Shown here: in pieces, positions 31,649 through 43,102 of the stretch
Numbering within the stretch: position 1 is the first letter of the stretch
How the letters are laid out: each line of letters starts with the position of its first letter
DNA from: Plumapathes pennacea
Lineage: Eukaryota; Cnidaria; Anthozoa; Antipatharia; Myriopathidae
Direction: 5' to 3'
Length of the DNA stretch: 64,000 nt
NCBI GenBank assembly: GCA_964036295.1
Contig: OZ038469.1
Coordinates: 10,246,067 to 10,310,066, forward strand
Translations under genes and position numbers: made by a program
Notes under the pieces: model-generated
Databases searched by the model: none
The model's input: the letters and a program-made list of their open reading frames with translations, nothing else
What the model was told of the DNA's origin: nothing

Positions 31649-32767
31649 TCACTCGAGAATTAGCACATAAAGGACGTCAGGTACAAATGCTCTTGAGCAA
31701 TGCACCACTGCTGCTGGCAGAGTAAGACCTTTTGTCTTGTGGCAGGTTACTGCATAAGCCAATGCTATTGGGTATTGTATGATGCCCACTGCTTTTCCGA
31801 GACGATTCTTTTTCACCCAAGTCTCATGCCCAATGTTGACTGTTCCGACCCCTTCATATGTAACCTTGGGTTTCTCACCATGCATCCCAAGAAACACTGA
31901 TGTTGCTGTTCTTGAGCTGGTCAGATTTATTCTATACCAACATGGCCTTACAATTTGGTTTCAGATGCAAAGTATGCTGCTCTGGCCACTTTAAACCTTT
32001 TGCCTTGCCTTCATAGTCTGCCTCAAAGCACAGACGGTTACCCTGCAGATGCAAAATCCTTACTTGATTGTAAAGGATGGCGGGGTCCCTCCTAAAGAAG
32101 ATATGGGTTGCATTTATTGCAGTTTGATGTGGAAGTTCTCTTGACAGATTCACAAGCAATGCACCTGTCCCATTCCAGCAAATTCTGAGCCTGAGGTCAT
32201 TCAGTGCTTTAATGAATGAATCATTTGCTCCTAACTACCGCATGCTGGAATCTATGCAGGACTGCACCATAACTTTACTATATCTCCTTGGGTATCTCGA
32301 CCTTAATATTGGTGTCTAAATATAATCTTGAAAAGTGAATTATAGGATAATATATATATTCTTGTTACTTAATTCAGAAGCATATTTCTCTAATGAAATA
32401 TGAAAGTGGTAAAACAACTAACAAAACAATTCACCCATTACATTACTGTAACCTAATAATATTAGAGTAAAATATTACCTTGATATACCTTGGAAATTTC
32501 CTTCATCGAACTCATTGGCGACTTCCTGTACCTGGGGAAGTCACCCACGAGGACAATTTGTTTTCCCCCAAAAAGCATGTTCTTTTCATTGCACATGGTT
32601 AGCTTGTGATATATAGCATTCACAAGCTCCAACATTTTCTGACTCAACATTCTTATTTCCTCCCAGATGATGACGTCCATTTCACTTATGCGCCGTAAAG
32701 TAACCGTCAGTAATACGTCTGACAACCACATACATTGTTCATGCTGGAGAAGTGTGATGAGAAGCAT
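31649..32767 (-). pseudogene. Pif1-type DNA helicase fragment, disabled
   Basis: Three fragments in order match the C-terminal two thirds of Pif1 helicases (5'-3' DNA helicases of the RecD-like SF1B group). 32767-32462 has the Walker B/adjacent motifs DVIIWEEIRML and FGGKQIVLVGDF, after which the frame shifts (ANEFDEGNF lies in another frame, before a donor-like GTATAT). 32159-31932 has NATHIFFRR and LHLKPNCKAMLV, then a TAG and a one-base shift. 31897-31649 has the signature AYAVTCHKTKGLTLPAAVVH. The N-terminal Walker A was not found upstream. Pif1-like fragments can come from domesticated genes or from Helitron-like elements; no Rep/HUH domain was seen next to this one. Confidence 0.7.
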
Positions 32768-33404
32768 TTAGTATGTGTAGTTTGAAAGTCTGATGGAGTA
32801 ACACGTTGTAAAATGAAAGTCAAGACATTGAACTTTAACATGGAAAAAAGTGTCCCATGTTTGCCAGGGACAATGTTCTTGTTATCCCCCACTGCTGAAT
32901 TTTGTGCCTCAGGTGTGTATTGTGTATGCATGGGTTTTCCTCTTCATCATTTTTTTATTTTAGCTCAAAATAATGACTTGAAAGTGTCATTTTATTAAAG
33001 GTGGTGGAGACTTGGTTTGCTAGGTTTTCCTTACAGCAGGGAAATTGCTTTCTGCCATCACTGGTGGATTCCCTTGTTGAAAAAGATCTAAAATGATCAT
33101 GACGGAAAACAACCTTTTTATGAAGCAAGCAAGACTAATCATAAGCAGTTAAAAAGATGGCCCCAATTTTTTTGGCAACTGCACTTAGAGCTGTTTAACT
33201 TGCTTTTAATGATTTTATTGTACAAGAATCATGTCAATATACTATCTATTATGACAGGCACTTTGATATCTAACTTGCTTATAGCTTGCTCAGACATCTT
33301 GGATGGCTTGGAGTTCAGACTTTACATTGTTTTTATGAGAGTTGATCATATTTTAAATATTACCTGCTGCAAGGACAAGAAGATAATTTTCTTTTACCTC
33401 GAGA

Positions 33405-34599
33405 TCACCCTTCTCCTTGTCACTGATTTGGACCTGACTTGGACTATGGGGATGATGATGATCATTCTCATCACTTATATATGCAGTGTCTTCATCCTGG
33501 TTCTGCAAATCTTCCTTGTCTTGGGCACATACACCACAACACTATGTATATTGGGGTAGAAATATATAATGAGAACTTTTGTTTGTAATCAATCAAATGA
33601 GGAGAATAATGTTTAATATAATAATTATATCACATTTAAGTCAGGTAATGGTATACAATCACATGTATATAATGGAGCATAATTTTCTCTATTTGCAACA
33701 CAGTGATCTAAATTTGTAATGCATAACTTTTAAAACATATGGTTTATGGCCTTTAACACTTTTTCGTGCAAGAGTGCCTTGGGGATTTTCTGTCCCCTTG
33801 CCATTTTGCCCTTGTCCATTTTTCTCTGCATCAGGTTCTCTATGATACAATCCTAAGTCACAGCAAACATGGCAATACTGCTTTTGTTGTCTGTCAGTTT
33901 TCATTTTGCTGGTGACACTGTAGACTGCACAGAATATTAGTGAGTAAAGGAAATATAGCACTTTTACCATTTCATAGGTTGGGTGGTACAAGTATGCAGT
34001 TTCAAGCAGGGATTGTTGGGGCAATCATTATGCCAGGACCACGCATTACAGATTTGATTGCGGGGGATTGAGCCTTGCTGAAGTTTGAAGGCGGACTTGA
34101 GGGCGGGTTTGTGGCCAGGCTCGGGAAGTAAGGCCATGGGAAGAAAAGGGGTTGCTTGAGGGCATCAAAAGACTCTCCCCAAGACACAAGGCCCATGTCT
34201 ATGGAGAACAGAACCTTAAAATGAAAAGCGATGATTGCTGACCACTTGTAATTACAGGTGAGCACCATCAGATTATGAAAATGAGCTAAACAATGTTGTT
34301 TTGAGTGTCAGATACTCGAAACGCTGGATTATGATGAGAAAACCTTCAGAGCATTTGGGCAGTGAAAGATTGTTCTAAAGTTTGAGCTCACCTGGAGCGA
34401 AGATGTGAGGCCATAGTTGGGCTGGGGGATTTGGCTGCAAGGTTGGAATGGCTCGTGGATGTGGTGTTTGACATCTGCAGCGTTGCCAGGTGCACCTGCA
34501 GCTTGAGCTTTTTGATTTTGAGCTCCTGTGACTCATTTTGTAGGCGAAGCTCCAGAATGTCTCACTGCATTGTGTTAGGCACCATTGAGGATGCTTCAT
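33405..34599 (-). pseudogene. candidate exons of an unknown minus-strand gene
   Basis: Three splice-delimited, coding-like stretches are visible. About 34392-34599 reads LELRLQNESQELKIKKLKLQ (coiled coil) and ends at a GTGAGC donor; a TGA precedes LEL in frame. About 34002-34213 follows a CATTTTAAG acceptor and reads SWGESFDALKQPLFFPWPYF then a Pro/Ser-rich tail. About 33405-33545 follows a CATAG acceptor and reads an acidic stretch (DKEDLQNQDEDTAYISDEND) before a GTAAAA donor. A Cys-rich block near 33850 (QYCHVCCDLGLYH) may belong too. Together they suggest a broken gene. No family is recognised. Confidence 0.3.
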
Positions 34600-34958
34600 T
34601 CTGGTTCTGTTCTGGCAAAGTGATAGGAGAGATAGGCTCAGGCATCTGGGCGCAGGTGAATCAAGGTGGACCGAAGCATAGTCTCATGGAGTTGGCTGAA
34701 GAACATCACTAGTGACCTTGGAGTAGGCAATGTTTTCCCAAACAAACTGGTCGCTGAGGTGGTTTGTGGGATTGGCGGTTATGAGATGTTTAGAACGGCG
34801 TAAGGACATCACAAGAAGTTGTTTTGAGATGTTTTGATTGAGAAAGCTAATGATTAAGGTGGAGACGGTGCGAATGCAACACCACAGCTATGAATCATGG
34901 GGTAGGAAATATGAAGTTGCAAGTTATACAATGTGAGTAAATATTTAACCTAAGTTAA

Positions 34959-35219
34959 TTACTGTTTACAGGGCATTACCAGTATGTTTAATGTTTGAAA
35001 AGACAGCAGTACCTTCATAGAGATTTGAGTAAAAATCTCCAGAACTGAAGGCCTGATGCCAATAGCTGGCACAAATGTTCCTTCTACCTCAACCTTAGTA
35101 GTGGAGCTTAAGGGCCCGAAATTAAGGCAATACCAAAAAAATGTTTTTCCGTTTCTGGACTTGTGTCTGGTAAGGAGAAGTTGCATGCAAGATAAGAGAT
35201 TTTGAGTGCAGCAAAGCAA
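34959..35219 (-). other. unassigned open frame near the helicase locus
   Basis: The frame reads KVEVEGTFVPAIGIRPSVLE in its middle part and reaches a GTACTG donor-like site near 35020. It may be an upstream exon of the broken minus-strand gene at 33.4-34.6 kb. There is no independent support. Confidence 0.2.
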
Positions 35220-36100
35220 CTATAATCTGATACAATAAAATAATCTTAGATATAAGATTATATGAAATAGAATTATACTGATCTTATAATTACGATGTTA
35301 ATATAAGATTCTTTAAAAAGTTCACTTCAGAGAGTTATCAAGTAATCACAGATGGTTAGCCTTTGCAGTCTTGAAATTTAGTCTGGGAACAGCAGTTCTG
35401 CAGCGGGTAACATGAAACATGTAGTTTGGCAAAAGAGCTGCAAAAGTTACAAAAATGTATATTCACAAATGACAACAAGTTCTAAAAATGTTTATTTTGG
35501 GTAGCAATATTAATGTATCAGATTTCGCTATCATAGGGTTTCTCAGTATATTCCGTGTGTGAAAATGCAGCCTCCACATGTTGTCTTTTGACAATAAGCT
35601 TAGGAGAACAGTTTTCGTGGTGACACCCTTGTGTCATGATGACATAAAAGTCTGTTTGCTGCTATTTATCTCATGGCTTTGTCATAGTTTTCTCTGCAGT
35701 GCTCTTTTGACAGATCCTTGTTTGTTGCGCACGGTTCTGGCAAAGTCAAGTTTTTTGTCAACCTTCCATACTGTGGCACATCACTTGGCATATGCTGCAA
35801 CATAATAATAGAGAGCCGGATTTATATTACACATTCTTGCAAGCATGTGACCTGGCTCCAGTTGCGTTTCCGCCTTGTGCGTTAATGAAATTGTATTGCA
35901 ATTTTGTTGTGATGCAAGCTGTGGATACATTTGATTGAAAAGCAGCTGTAAATCAAATATCTTAATGTGGATTCGGATGTTTTGGATCAGAAACAGTACA
36001 ACTGAAGGTGTAGTTTAGTTTATAATTCAGATGATGTCTGGATTATATTTGTGGACTTCACTTTCTGATACTTGGTTTTGACCATTTGCTCATTTATAAT
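35220..36100. other. no recognisable feature
   Basis: AT-rich sequence with no coding-like frame apart from 35578-35805, which has no domain. No repeat ends were seen. Sequence 32930-33400 on the other side of the helicase is likewise empty. Confidence 0.35.
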
Positions 36101-36164
36101 CCAAAGAAGAAAAAAGAGTAAGAACTAAATAGAATACAATATATTTTGTATAATTGCCTATGCA

Positions 36165-36844
36165 GGCGTGTGTTACTGTTTTGTTGAGCTGATTGGGGTC
36201 TGCTGCGAGCATCTGAAGGTCAGAAGTACTCAACGAGTATATTTAGAATCTCACTGGGCCATTTTCCAGTTTCCATGTGGATGTTGTTGATCTCCACCAT
36301 CTATATATAAATGCCAGCACCATCGTAGATCTCTTGTTTTCCACTTGAAGGAGAAAAATGTGTCGGCGACTTAATAGGCGTAACAGTTCCCCCAATTAGA
36401 TCTTCTGGATGTTTCTGAAGCAATAAAAAAAAAAGATGAGTAAATAATGGAATTTTCAAAGTTTAGTTGAAGGTTAAGTGCTCTAAATAGCCCTGGCTGG
36501 CTGTGTTGTCTTTGAAGTATTTTACACATTCACAACTGACCTATTTAGTGTTACAGCCCAAACGTTGTAAGGTTAACTAATCAGTGTTTCACCTTGTCCT
36601 ATTTGTAAGTGAGAAACACTAGTGACTGGCATATTATTTTGCAGATACAGCTACTGCTATTACTGTATATGCTAGACATATTTTAGTGTTGATATGTTGT
36701 AGAACACATGCACTTACCTTACTTCCCTTCGAGTTGCTCAATTTCTTTCTTTAATTTTTCACACTTGGCACACTTGGTGATGGTGGGTGAAGTTATTTTG
36801 AAGTTGAAGTCTGCACCAAAATTGTCTTCAGTCCCTTCAGTTAG
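36165..36844 (-). pseudogene. BEN-domain-like gene fragment, copy 1
   Basis: Exon 36723-36844 follows an AAATTAG acceptor and reads KITSPTITKCAKCEKLKKEI then EQLEG at a GTAAGG donor: a CxxC pair followed by a coiled coil. A second coding-like stretch (about 36310-36420) reads KHPEDLIGGTVTPIKSPTHF. A third (about 36230-36305) reads MVEINNIHMETGKWPSEILN then ILVEYF and a TGA. The third resembles the start of a BEN domain (DNA-binding, four-helix). Gene order (coil, linker, BEN) parallels the better preserved fragment at 45.1-47.0 kb. At least one stop disables it. Confidence 0.35.
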
Positions 36845-36899
36845 CTAATTTTGTCCAGCAGTCAAATTGATCAATGAGCTAAGGAGCCCTGTGAAGCTG

Positions 36900-37148
36900 A
36901 ATGATTCTGCTGGCACATGGTGTTGAGGTGTTGTTTGTTGAACTGTTCTCTTCAGAGTTTGTCTGTTCAGGTTATGTTGCCAAGGAGTTGATAGCTTGTG
37001 CAGGTTAGTTGGTGTTGTTTTCTCAAGTTTTGTTGTGGAAGGGTCGTCTGTCCATTTAGGTTAATTGGCATTGTAGGTCTGTTCAAGTTATGTTGCCAAG
37101 GTGTTATTGATGCATTCAGGTTCTGTGGAGGCAGTGTGGTCTGACCAC
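36900..37148 (-). repeat. minisatellite encoding a GQTTLPQQNLN-type repeat, left part
   Basis: On the minus strand these diverged 30-45 bp units read SGQTTLPPQNLNAS, ITPWQHNLNRPTMP, INLNGQTTLPQQNLRKQ in one frame. The same array continues after the retrotransposon at 44006-44370, and a further piece lies at 48450-48545. The preserved frame suggests these were, or are, part of a coding exon with Gln/Asn/Pro repeats. Confidence 0.6.
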
Positions 37149-37266
37149 TGTAACAATAAGTGTACTTTAATAGTTGTGCATCAAAGCGCTTTGGTGTACA
37201 CGAGTTCGAGAGCTCTCTGTGTGTGTGTCCAGCGTCCGATAACAAGACTATATGTCATAATACTAT
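37149..37266. repeat. 3' LTR, first part (interrupted by Harbinger)
   Basis: TGTAACAATAAGTGTACTTT to ATGTCATAATACTAT matches the LTR at 43844-44005. The LTR continues at 40480-40538 (starting with the duplicated TAT) after the nested transposon. Confidence 0.88.
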
Positions 37267-37420
37267 GGTTGCGTTCGATTGACCCTAATCCGGAATAAGA
37301 ATATATTCTGGATTATTCCAGAATAACGATTCAGAAGAAAAGTCAATAAAACGACGTTTCCGTTTCTGGAATAATAGCCTGCGATAGCATGCGCTTTGTC
37401 AGCGGCTTTTCGGGTAAAAG

Positions 37421-38590
37421 TTGCCAAATACAAACATGGCGGCGGCAACATTGAAAGTTGCTGTCGCTGGTGCTTTGGTTTTTATCGCGGAAATGTTAGA
37501 AGAAGACCCCAGAACAGAAGAAGAAGATATGGTAGAAGACCTTTTGCCACTATTTTGTGTGGATGGGTTCCGTAAAGAGCGTCGAAAAGCCGTCCGTATC
37601 AGAGGTTATGCAGAGGAAGTTGTTCCGAGTTACAACCTGACGGAGTTCAGAAGCCATTTCCGCTTGTCAATAGATACGTTCGAGGAACTTGCCCTTGAGC
37701 TGGGTAATTGCCCAGAACTGCCCACAGGCCCTCAATACGGAGGCAGAGAACCAATTTCCGTCCACAAGCACCTGCTAATAACTTTATGGCTGCTTGGTAA
37801 TCAAGAGTCAATCCGTTCGGTATCGGATCGCTTCAACATAACCAAAAGTTCAGTGTTTACGTGCACCAATCGCGTTTGTCTAGCCCTAAAGAACAATATC
37901 ACCCGTCAAGTTATTGCATGGCCGTCCGATGAAAGAGCTCGGGTCATTATAGAGGGCTTTAGGAAACACAAAGGTCTGCCAGGTGTGAGAGGTGCCATTG
38001 ATGGGTCGCACATAGCCATAAAAGCCCTCCAGGAATGTTCTGAGAATTATATCAATAGGAAACACTTCCACTCAGTCAATTTGACTGCAATCTGTGATCA
38101 TGAAATGCGTTTTCTTGATTGCTATGCTGGCTGGCCTGGTAGTGTACATGACTCAAGGGTGTTCAGAAATTCAGATTTCTTTGGCAAAGTACAGGAAAGA
38201 TTCACACATGACACCCATCTCTTGGGGGATGGTGCATACACTCTGGAGACATGGATGTTAATCCCATTTAAGGATAACGGCCACCTAACACCTCAACAGA
38301 GAAGGTACAATTTTATTCACTCCTCCACTAGGATGGTAATTGAAAGAGCATTTGCACTGCTGAAGGGTCGATTTCGAAGATTGAAGTACTTGGACATGTC
38401 ACGTATTCAGGACATTCCCACAGTTATTGTTGCTGCATGTACTCTGCACAATATCTGCCTTGACAGTGAAGATCCCTATGAGGATTTTATGGGTGATGTA
38501 GATGATGAAGTAAATGGGTTTGAGAACATTCTGCTTCCTGGCTGTGGGGCAGGTGACAAGCGCAGAGAGATCATGGAGAATTATTGTTGA
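37421..38590 (+). CDS. Harbinger DDE transposase (HARBI1-like nuclease)
   Basis: Full 389-codon frame without stops. The DDE_4-type catalytic domain is recognisable: GAIDGSHIAIKA (Asp194), AGWPGSVHDSRVF (Asp244), LLGDGAYTLE (270) and VIERAFALLKGRF (Glu308). A helical region with a helix-turn-helix look (ESIRSVSDRFNITKSSVF, about 129-146) precedes it. The first ATG gives MPNTNMAAAT; the second Met (residue 6) is an alternative start. In this superfamily the nuclease needs the Myb-like partner to reach the nucleus and bind the ends; that partner is encoded convergently at 39623-40267. All catalytic residues are present, so the gene may still be functional. Confidence 0.93.
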   Translation: MPNTNMAAATLKVAVAGALVFIAEMLEEDPRTEEEDMVEDLLPLFCVDGFRKERRKAVRIRGYAEEVVPSYNLTEFRSHFRLSIDTFEELALELGNCPELPTGPQYGGREPISVHKHLLITLWLLGNQESIRSVSDRFNITKSSVFTCTNRVCLALKNNITRQVIAWPSDERARVIIEGFRKHKGLPGVRGAIDGSHIAIKALQECSENYINRKHFHSVNLTAICDHEMRFLDCYAGWPGSVHDSRVFRNSDFFGKVQERFTHDTHLLGDGAYTLETWMLIPFKDNGHLTPQQRRYNFIHSSTRMVIERAFALLKGRFRRLKYLDMSRIQDIPTVIVAACTLHNICLDSEDPYEDFMGDVDDEVNGFENILLPGCGAGDKRREIMENYC

Positions 38591-39622
38591 CAGCTGGAAC
38601 TTAAGACTGGTAGAATTTACGTTAACTCTTGTACATTGTCCATTTCCAGAGATATCCATATTTCACTCATGGATGACAGTGGAAATTTCTAAGGGGTAGG
38701 GGCTCACAACAGTTTTACTGCACCCTGCAGTTTGTGACATTTGAAGCTCTTAATGATCTTGCCCAAAACTGCCATAAAGATCTAGTGCAGGCCTGTAGCC
38801 TGTATGAGCCAAACCTGGTTGCCTGGGTGAAAAGAAGCCATTTTTGTCACACTGAAATGATATAATATCAGGGCATCTTTGAGATGATTTTATAGTATTT
38901 CTGATTAGAGAAACAGATCAAGATAAGCCTTTTGTAGGATATGCTTTTTTTTGTTTGAATTTGCTCATTTTCTGAGGATTCGTCCACAAATTTGGCCGAA
39001 GTCTAGTAGGTCACTGGTTAAGTGCTTTATACAAAACTTGTGGCTGTTGGTCTGAAGTGTGCTCTCAAACACAAATATCATTGATAGTTTGGACATGTTG
39101 ACCTGTAACTGTATTGAAATAAAGTTTATGTTGATGTTATAAAAAAGTTTTTTAATGTTAAACTGAGACATGTACTATGATGGTTAGAAATTGTCCTGAA
39201 TGATAAAGTGTTCAGTCTGTTGTCAAGAGTTATAGTTTACATTGTTGGTGATTGTTTTGTCACAACATGAACCATGATCTCATGAAAAGCAGTGTGATCT
39301 AACATTTGTTCATCGTGAAAAAAAATACAAGGGATAAATTGAACCCTTCGATTCATGTTTCAGGGGTTTTATTCTGAAAAAATAATCTTTGTCCAGCTAA
39401 TGTTATATATATACATGTGTATAAAGCTGGCCAGGCAGTCGATAAACTACTTCAATAAAGAAAAAACCTGATTGCAATTCTGAAATGCATCGGTAACAGA
39501 GTGAATATTGTTGTTAATTAGTCGTGCGGTGAGTACCGTAAACAATGCAAATATAGCAACTTTCTCCGGCAGTCAAAAAGCCCCAAAATAACAACTTTTA
39601 TAAGTACCTGGTCTGGCAAAGA

Positions 39623-40267
39623 CTATTTGTTGATATCTTTCAAAACATGCAAAAGTCCAGACAACAAACCCATCTTTTCTCGATGCTGCTGCTCCATTCT
39701 CTCGCAGCGACTTTCATTTTCCTTTTTCCGGTCTTCGGCGTACTCCTTCAACCACTGAAGAGTTTCGTTTTCCCGAGACATGCGTGGCTTTCTGGCCTTC
39801 TTCTTGGGGGTCTCTTCGTTTTCGTCACAGCTGTGTGTACGCTTTTTTGGCTGAGTTTCTGAGTCTCCAAGACCCGAGCTGCTGGCAGTCGCGTATGGCC
39901 TGACATTTGGCCTGTAGCCGTACACTTCTGCAAGCTGCTGGTAAAATGGGCATTCCCTCCTACTGTTACCACTCTGGTTATTATGGTCTTCACACTTTCG
40001 GAAAGCCATTGTTAGGGCCTTCCATTTGCCTTCGCACTGGTCGGGGCGAGCAGTACAGCCGTGCTCGCTCATCCGGGCCGCGATTATCTCCCAAATCTGT
40101 TTCTTCTTGTAGTTCACGTTCTTGAACAGCTCTTTCTTATCCTCGTACAAAGATATCAGCAGCAGGGTCTCTTCTCTGGTCCAGCAGTACCCCTTTTTTT
40201 TTATCAGCTCTAAATTCTCTTCAATGTGCTTTTCTTCTGCTTCTGCATTGGCAATTATGGACGCCAT
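39623..40267 (-). CDS. Harbinger Myb/SANT-like DNA-binding protein
   Basis: Intact 214-codon frame. A trihelix/Myb-like domain spans about residues 26-100 (CWTREETLLLISLYEDKKEL; QIWEIIAARMSEHGCTARPD; QCEGKWKALTMAFRKCEDH). A basic stretch resembling a nuclear-localisation signal follows (PKKKARKPRMSREN), then a charged coiled-coil C-terminus. This is the second protein of PIF/Harbinger elements, thought to bind the transposon ends and carry the nuclease to the nucleus. It starts about 210 bp inside the right end, so promoter sequence must be near the right terminal repeat. Confidence 0.9.
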   Translation of the reverse strand: MASIIANAEAEEKHIEENLELIKKKGYCWTREETLLLISLYEDKKELFKNVNYKKKQIWEIIAARMSEHGCTARPDQCEGKWKALTMAFRKCEDHNNQSGNSRRECPFYQQLAEVYGYRPNVRPYATASSSGLGDSETQPKKRTHSCDENEETPKKKARKPRMSRENETLQWLKEYAEDRKKENESRCERMEQQHREKMGLLSGLLHVLKDINK

Positions 40268-40479
40268 TATATTGTTGACAGAAAAGCGGACCGCAAGGGA
40301 AACAGGGCAACAGGGCGCTGACGTGTTATTCCGAATTATTCCGGCTATTCTGCTCCAGCGAGTAGAATAGTTGGAATACTCTCGCCACTATTCCGGAATA
40401 GGAATACGAGTCAATCGAACGATGAAAAGTCCTTAATCCTTGTATTCCTATTCCGGATTAGGGTCAATCGAACGCACCC

Positions 40480-40538
40480 TATAACTATGACAGCTACAAT
40501 TCGGCGGTCACCGCTGACCTCGGGCGAACGTCGTCACA
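40480..40538. repeat. 3' LTR, second part
   Basis: TATAACTATGACAGCTACAA to CGTCGTCACA continues the LTR interrupted at 37266. The leading TAT is the duplicated target of the Harbinger insertion. Confidence 0.85.
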
Positions 40539-40951
40539 TCTTTCCTCTTATACAAAAGATTAAACATTACAAACAAAACAGGAACTACAGGGTATCAACA
40601 GAATACAGTTGAGGGTGTCACTGACTGACAACAAAGTCAGCTAGGTGGGCGGGTGGCTTTCGAGTGTGACCTGAACGTTGAGGCATCATTGGGGCTTCTT
40701 TTACTTGTTGGGTCGGTTCTGTGTCTTGCGGCTGGGGTTGATTGTGCAGAATTTCTAGAGGGGGCTTGCTGTCTGGCAGGTCCACGATGAGAGGTTCCCC
40801 AGCACTTATGAACTGCTGATGGTTACGGAGATAAGTTGAGTTGCCAACATGTACTAGGTAACTCCTGGGTGCGACCTGTCCCGTGCATGTGCCTGCGCTC
40901 CATCTTGTCCCGGGAGCTACATGTGGATTGTCTCACCAGGTGATATTTGTT

Positions 40952-43064
40952 TCAGGGGCTTGGTATTTCTGTCGTAGTAGACTCGCTGTCGCGCTTTGTT
41001 TTTGGACAGCTCTCATGTCTTCCTTGGTGGAATAGCAAGGTCGCAGCAGGGAATCTTGCACGGGAAGTAGAGTCTTGTACCGGCGACCCATGAGCCGTTG
41101 AGCCGGACTGGTACCGACTCCTTCGGTGGGTGTATTCCTTCAGTTTAGAAGGGCCAGGAATTCCGACTGGCCAGATTCTTTGCACTTCATGAAGAGATGT
41201 TTCACGGTCTTCACTGCGTTCTTGGCCTTCCCATTTGACTGGGGGTAGTGCGATGAAGAGGTGACATGCTTGAAGTTCCAGGTTGTTGCAAACGTGGCAA
41301 ATTCTAGTGAGGCGAACTGTGGCCCATTGTCAGTCACGAGCACATCGGGAGGTCTGTGTCGTGTGGTTTCTTTCATTGCCTTGATGACGGTCCGAGAGGT
41401 AACTGTGTGCAAGCGAGCTACCTCTATATAGTTGCTGCAGTAATCAACTATAACGAGTAGTATACGCCCTCCCATGTTGCACAAGTCAGCACTGAGTTTT
41501 GCCCACGGGCGTTCAATCACTCCATGTTGTAACAGTGGTTCTTTGCCGGGTTTGTTTTGGTGCGCCAGACAGATGTTGCACTTCAGAATGTACTCCCGCA
41601 GTTCTGTTGACATCCAGGGCCAGTAAATGTGTGAGGCGTGTATCACTGCTATCATCTCTTTGTGCATGGCAGCCAGTACTACCAGCAAGGGCCCCTTGAA
41701 GACTAGGGTGTCTTGCACTGTTAACTCGTCATGAAATCAAAGTACGGGTAAATAGGCTCAGGTTTACGCGCATTGTTTAGTGGCTTTAGGACGATGGCCT
41801 TGAGGGGCTTGTGGTCTGTCTCCACACTGACTTGGTCCTGACCATAGATGTAGGCCTCAAATCGTTTGCACACAAATACTATGGCCAGTAGTTCCTTCTC
41901 AATCTGGGCATATCGCGTCTCTGCTGATGTCAGTGCTCGCGATGCATATGCAACAGGTTGCCCATTCTGCATCAAGGCCGCGCCCACTCCGGACTGGGAA
42001 GCATCGCACTGCAGTGTAACCTCGTCTTCCAGGTTGTAATACCGTAGTATTGGAGTGCTGGATAGCTCCTTTAGGGTGGCTAGTGCTTCCTGTTGAGCAC
42101 AATCCCAGACCCACGCAACTCCTTTCTGGGTGAGGTCCCTCATCGGTTTCGTGATATCCAAGAGATGGGGGAGGAACTTGGCCAGATACTGTGTCATTCC
42201 GAGTAGTCGCTGAACGCCAGCTACGTTGGTCGGAGGAGGCATCTCTAGGATCGCACGCACCTTGTTGGGGTCAACACACAGCCCTTGTGCGGTTGCCACG
42301 TGGCCATTGAAAGGTACCTCTTGTTGTCTGAGTTTGAACTTCTCAGCATTGAGGACTACACCCCGCTCCTCGCAATGCTGCAGGAATTTCCTCAGATTCT
42401 CGTCATGGTCACGTGTGGCCTCTGCTAGGGAGTCTCCGAACCCGACAGCAACAAAGTCATCTGCAACAACTTCTATACTGCACAGGCCCTCGATGAGCTC
42501 GTGCATTCTTCGCTGAAACACCTTCGGGGCAGAGCTGATGCCAAATGGCATTCTTTTCCATCGGTACCGACCAAACGGAGTGTGAAAGGTCGTCAGATAT
42601 GAAGACCTTTTGTCTAGCTGGACGTGCCAAAATCCACTGCAGACATCCAATATGGTAAACACTTTAGCTCCATGAAGGCGCGTAGCAACGTCTTCAATGG
42701 TTGGCAAAGGGTAGTGCTCGCGCTGAATTGCTTGGTTGAGGTCTTTTGGGTCCAAGCAGATTCGGAGCTTGCCATTCTTCTTAGGTACCACTACCATAGA
42801 GCTGATCCATGTTGTGGGTGTGCTTACCGGCTCTATTATATCATGTTGCACCATATCCTCCAGCGTTTCCTTGACTTTGGCGCTCAGTGCTACTGGAACT
42901 CGGCGCGGTGCGTGCTGCACTGGATCCACTGTGTTATCGAGCCTGATACGATACACACCATCTAACTTCCCAACACCATCGGCGAAGGCTTTTGCGGCGA
43001 AATGGTTTGGTTTGCTGCAGTTTCGACACGTCTTACCAAAAGCTGGACAGATCTCCTTGTTCAT
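40952..43064 (-). pseudogene. retrotransposon pol: zinc knuckle, RT, RNase H, integrase
   Basis: The frame 43064-41721 (447 codons) starts with half a CCHC knuckle (CRNCSKPNHFAAKAF) and runs straight into the RT connection (DGVGKLDGVYRIRLD), so the aspartic protease coding region is missing. RT motifs are present: GKLRICLDPKDLNQAI, FTILDVCSGFWHVQLD, MPFGISSAPKVFQRRM and VVADDFVAVG (usual YxDD now VADD). RNase H (LQCDASQSGVGAAL; ETDHKPLKAI) follows. A frame break near 41720 separates integrase (41718-41140), which has DxxC-N-terminal zinc-type residues, LSADLCNMGG, VLVTDNGPQF and QSNGKAKNAVKTVK; the expected catalytic Glu is Lys. A last piece at 41185-40952 is in another frame. Inactive. Confidence 0.85.
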
Positions 43065-43102
43065 AAGTTCGTGTTTCCGGCCACAGTTCCGACATTCCTT
43101 TG

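Larger units (their letters stand above)
37267..40479. mobile_element. PIF/Harbinger DNA transposon, apparently complete
   Basis: The left end GGTTGCGTTCGATTGACCCT and the right end (AGGGTCAATCGAACGCACCC) are inverted copies that extend through AATCCGGAATA; further ATTCCGGAATA-type words form subterminal repeats. TAT flanks both sides (37264-37266, 40480-40482). The element carries the two genes usual for the superfamily, a DDE nuclease and a Myb/SANT-like protein, both open and facing each other. Between them (38591-39622) lies non-coding sequence with an AATAAAG at about 39117. Length 3213 bp. It sits inside an LTR whose sister copy at 43940 shows the unoccupied site. Confidence 0.93.

Noticed and set aside
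30440-32767. Helitron assignment for the Pif1-like helicase
   Set aside because: No Rep/HUH domain, no TC...CTRR ends and no terminal hairpin were found near the helicase.
36900-37148. Minisatellite as a CRISPR-like array
   Set aside because: Units are diverged and contiguous without unique spacers; the reading frame of the units explains the regularity better.
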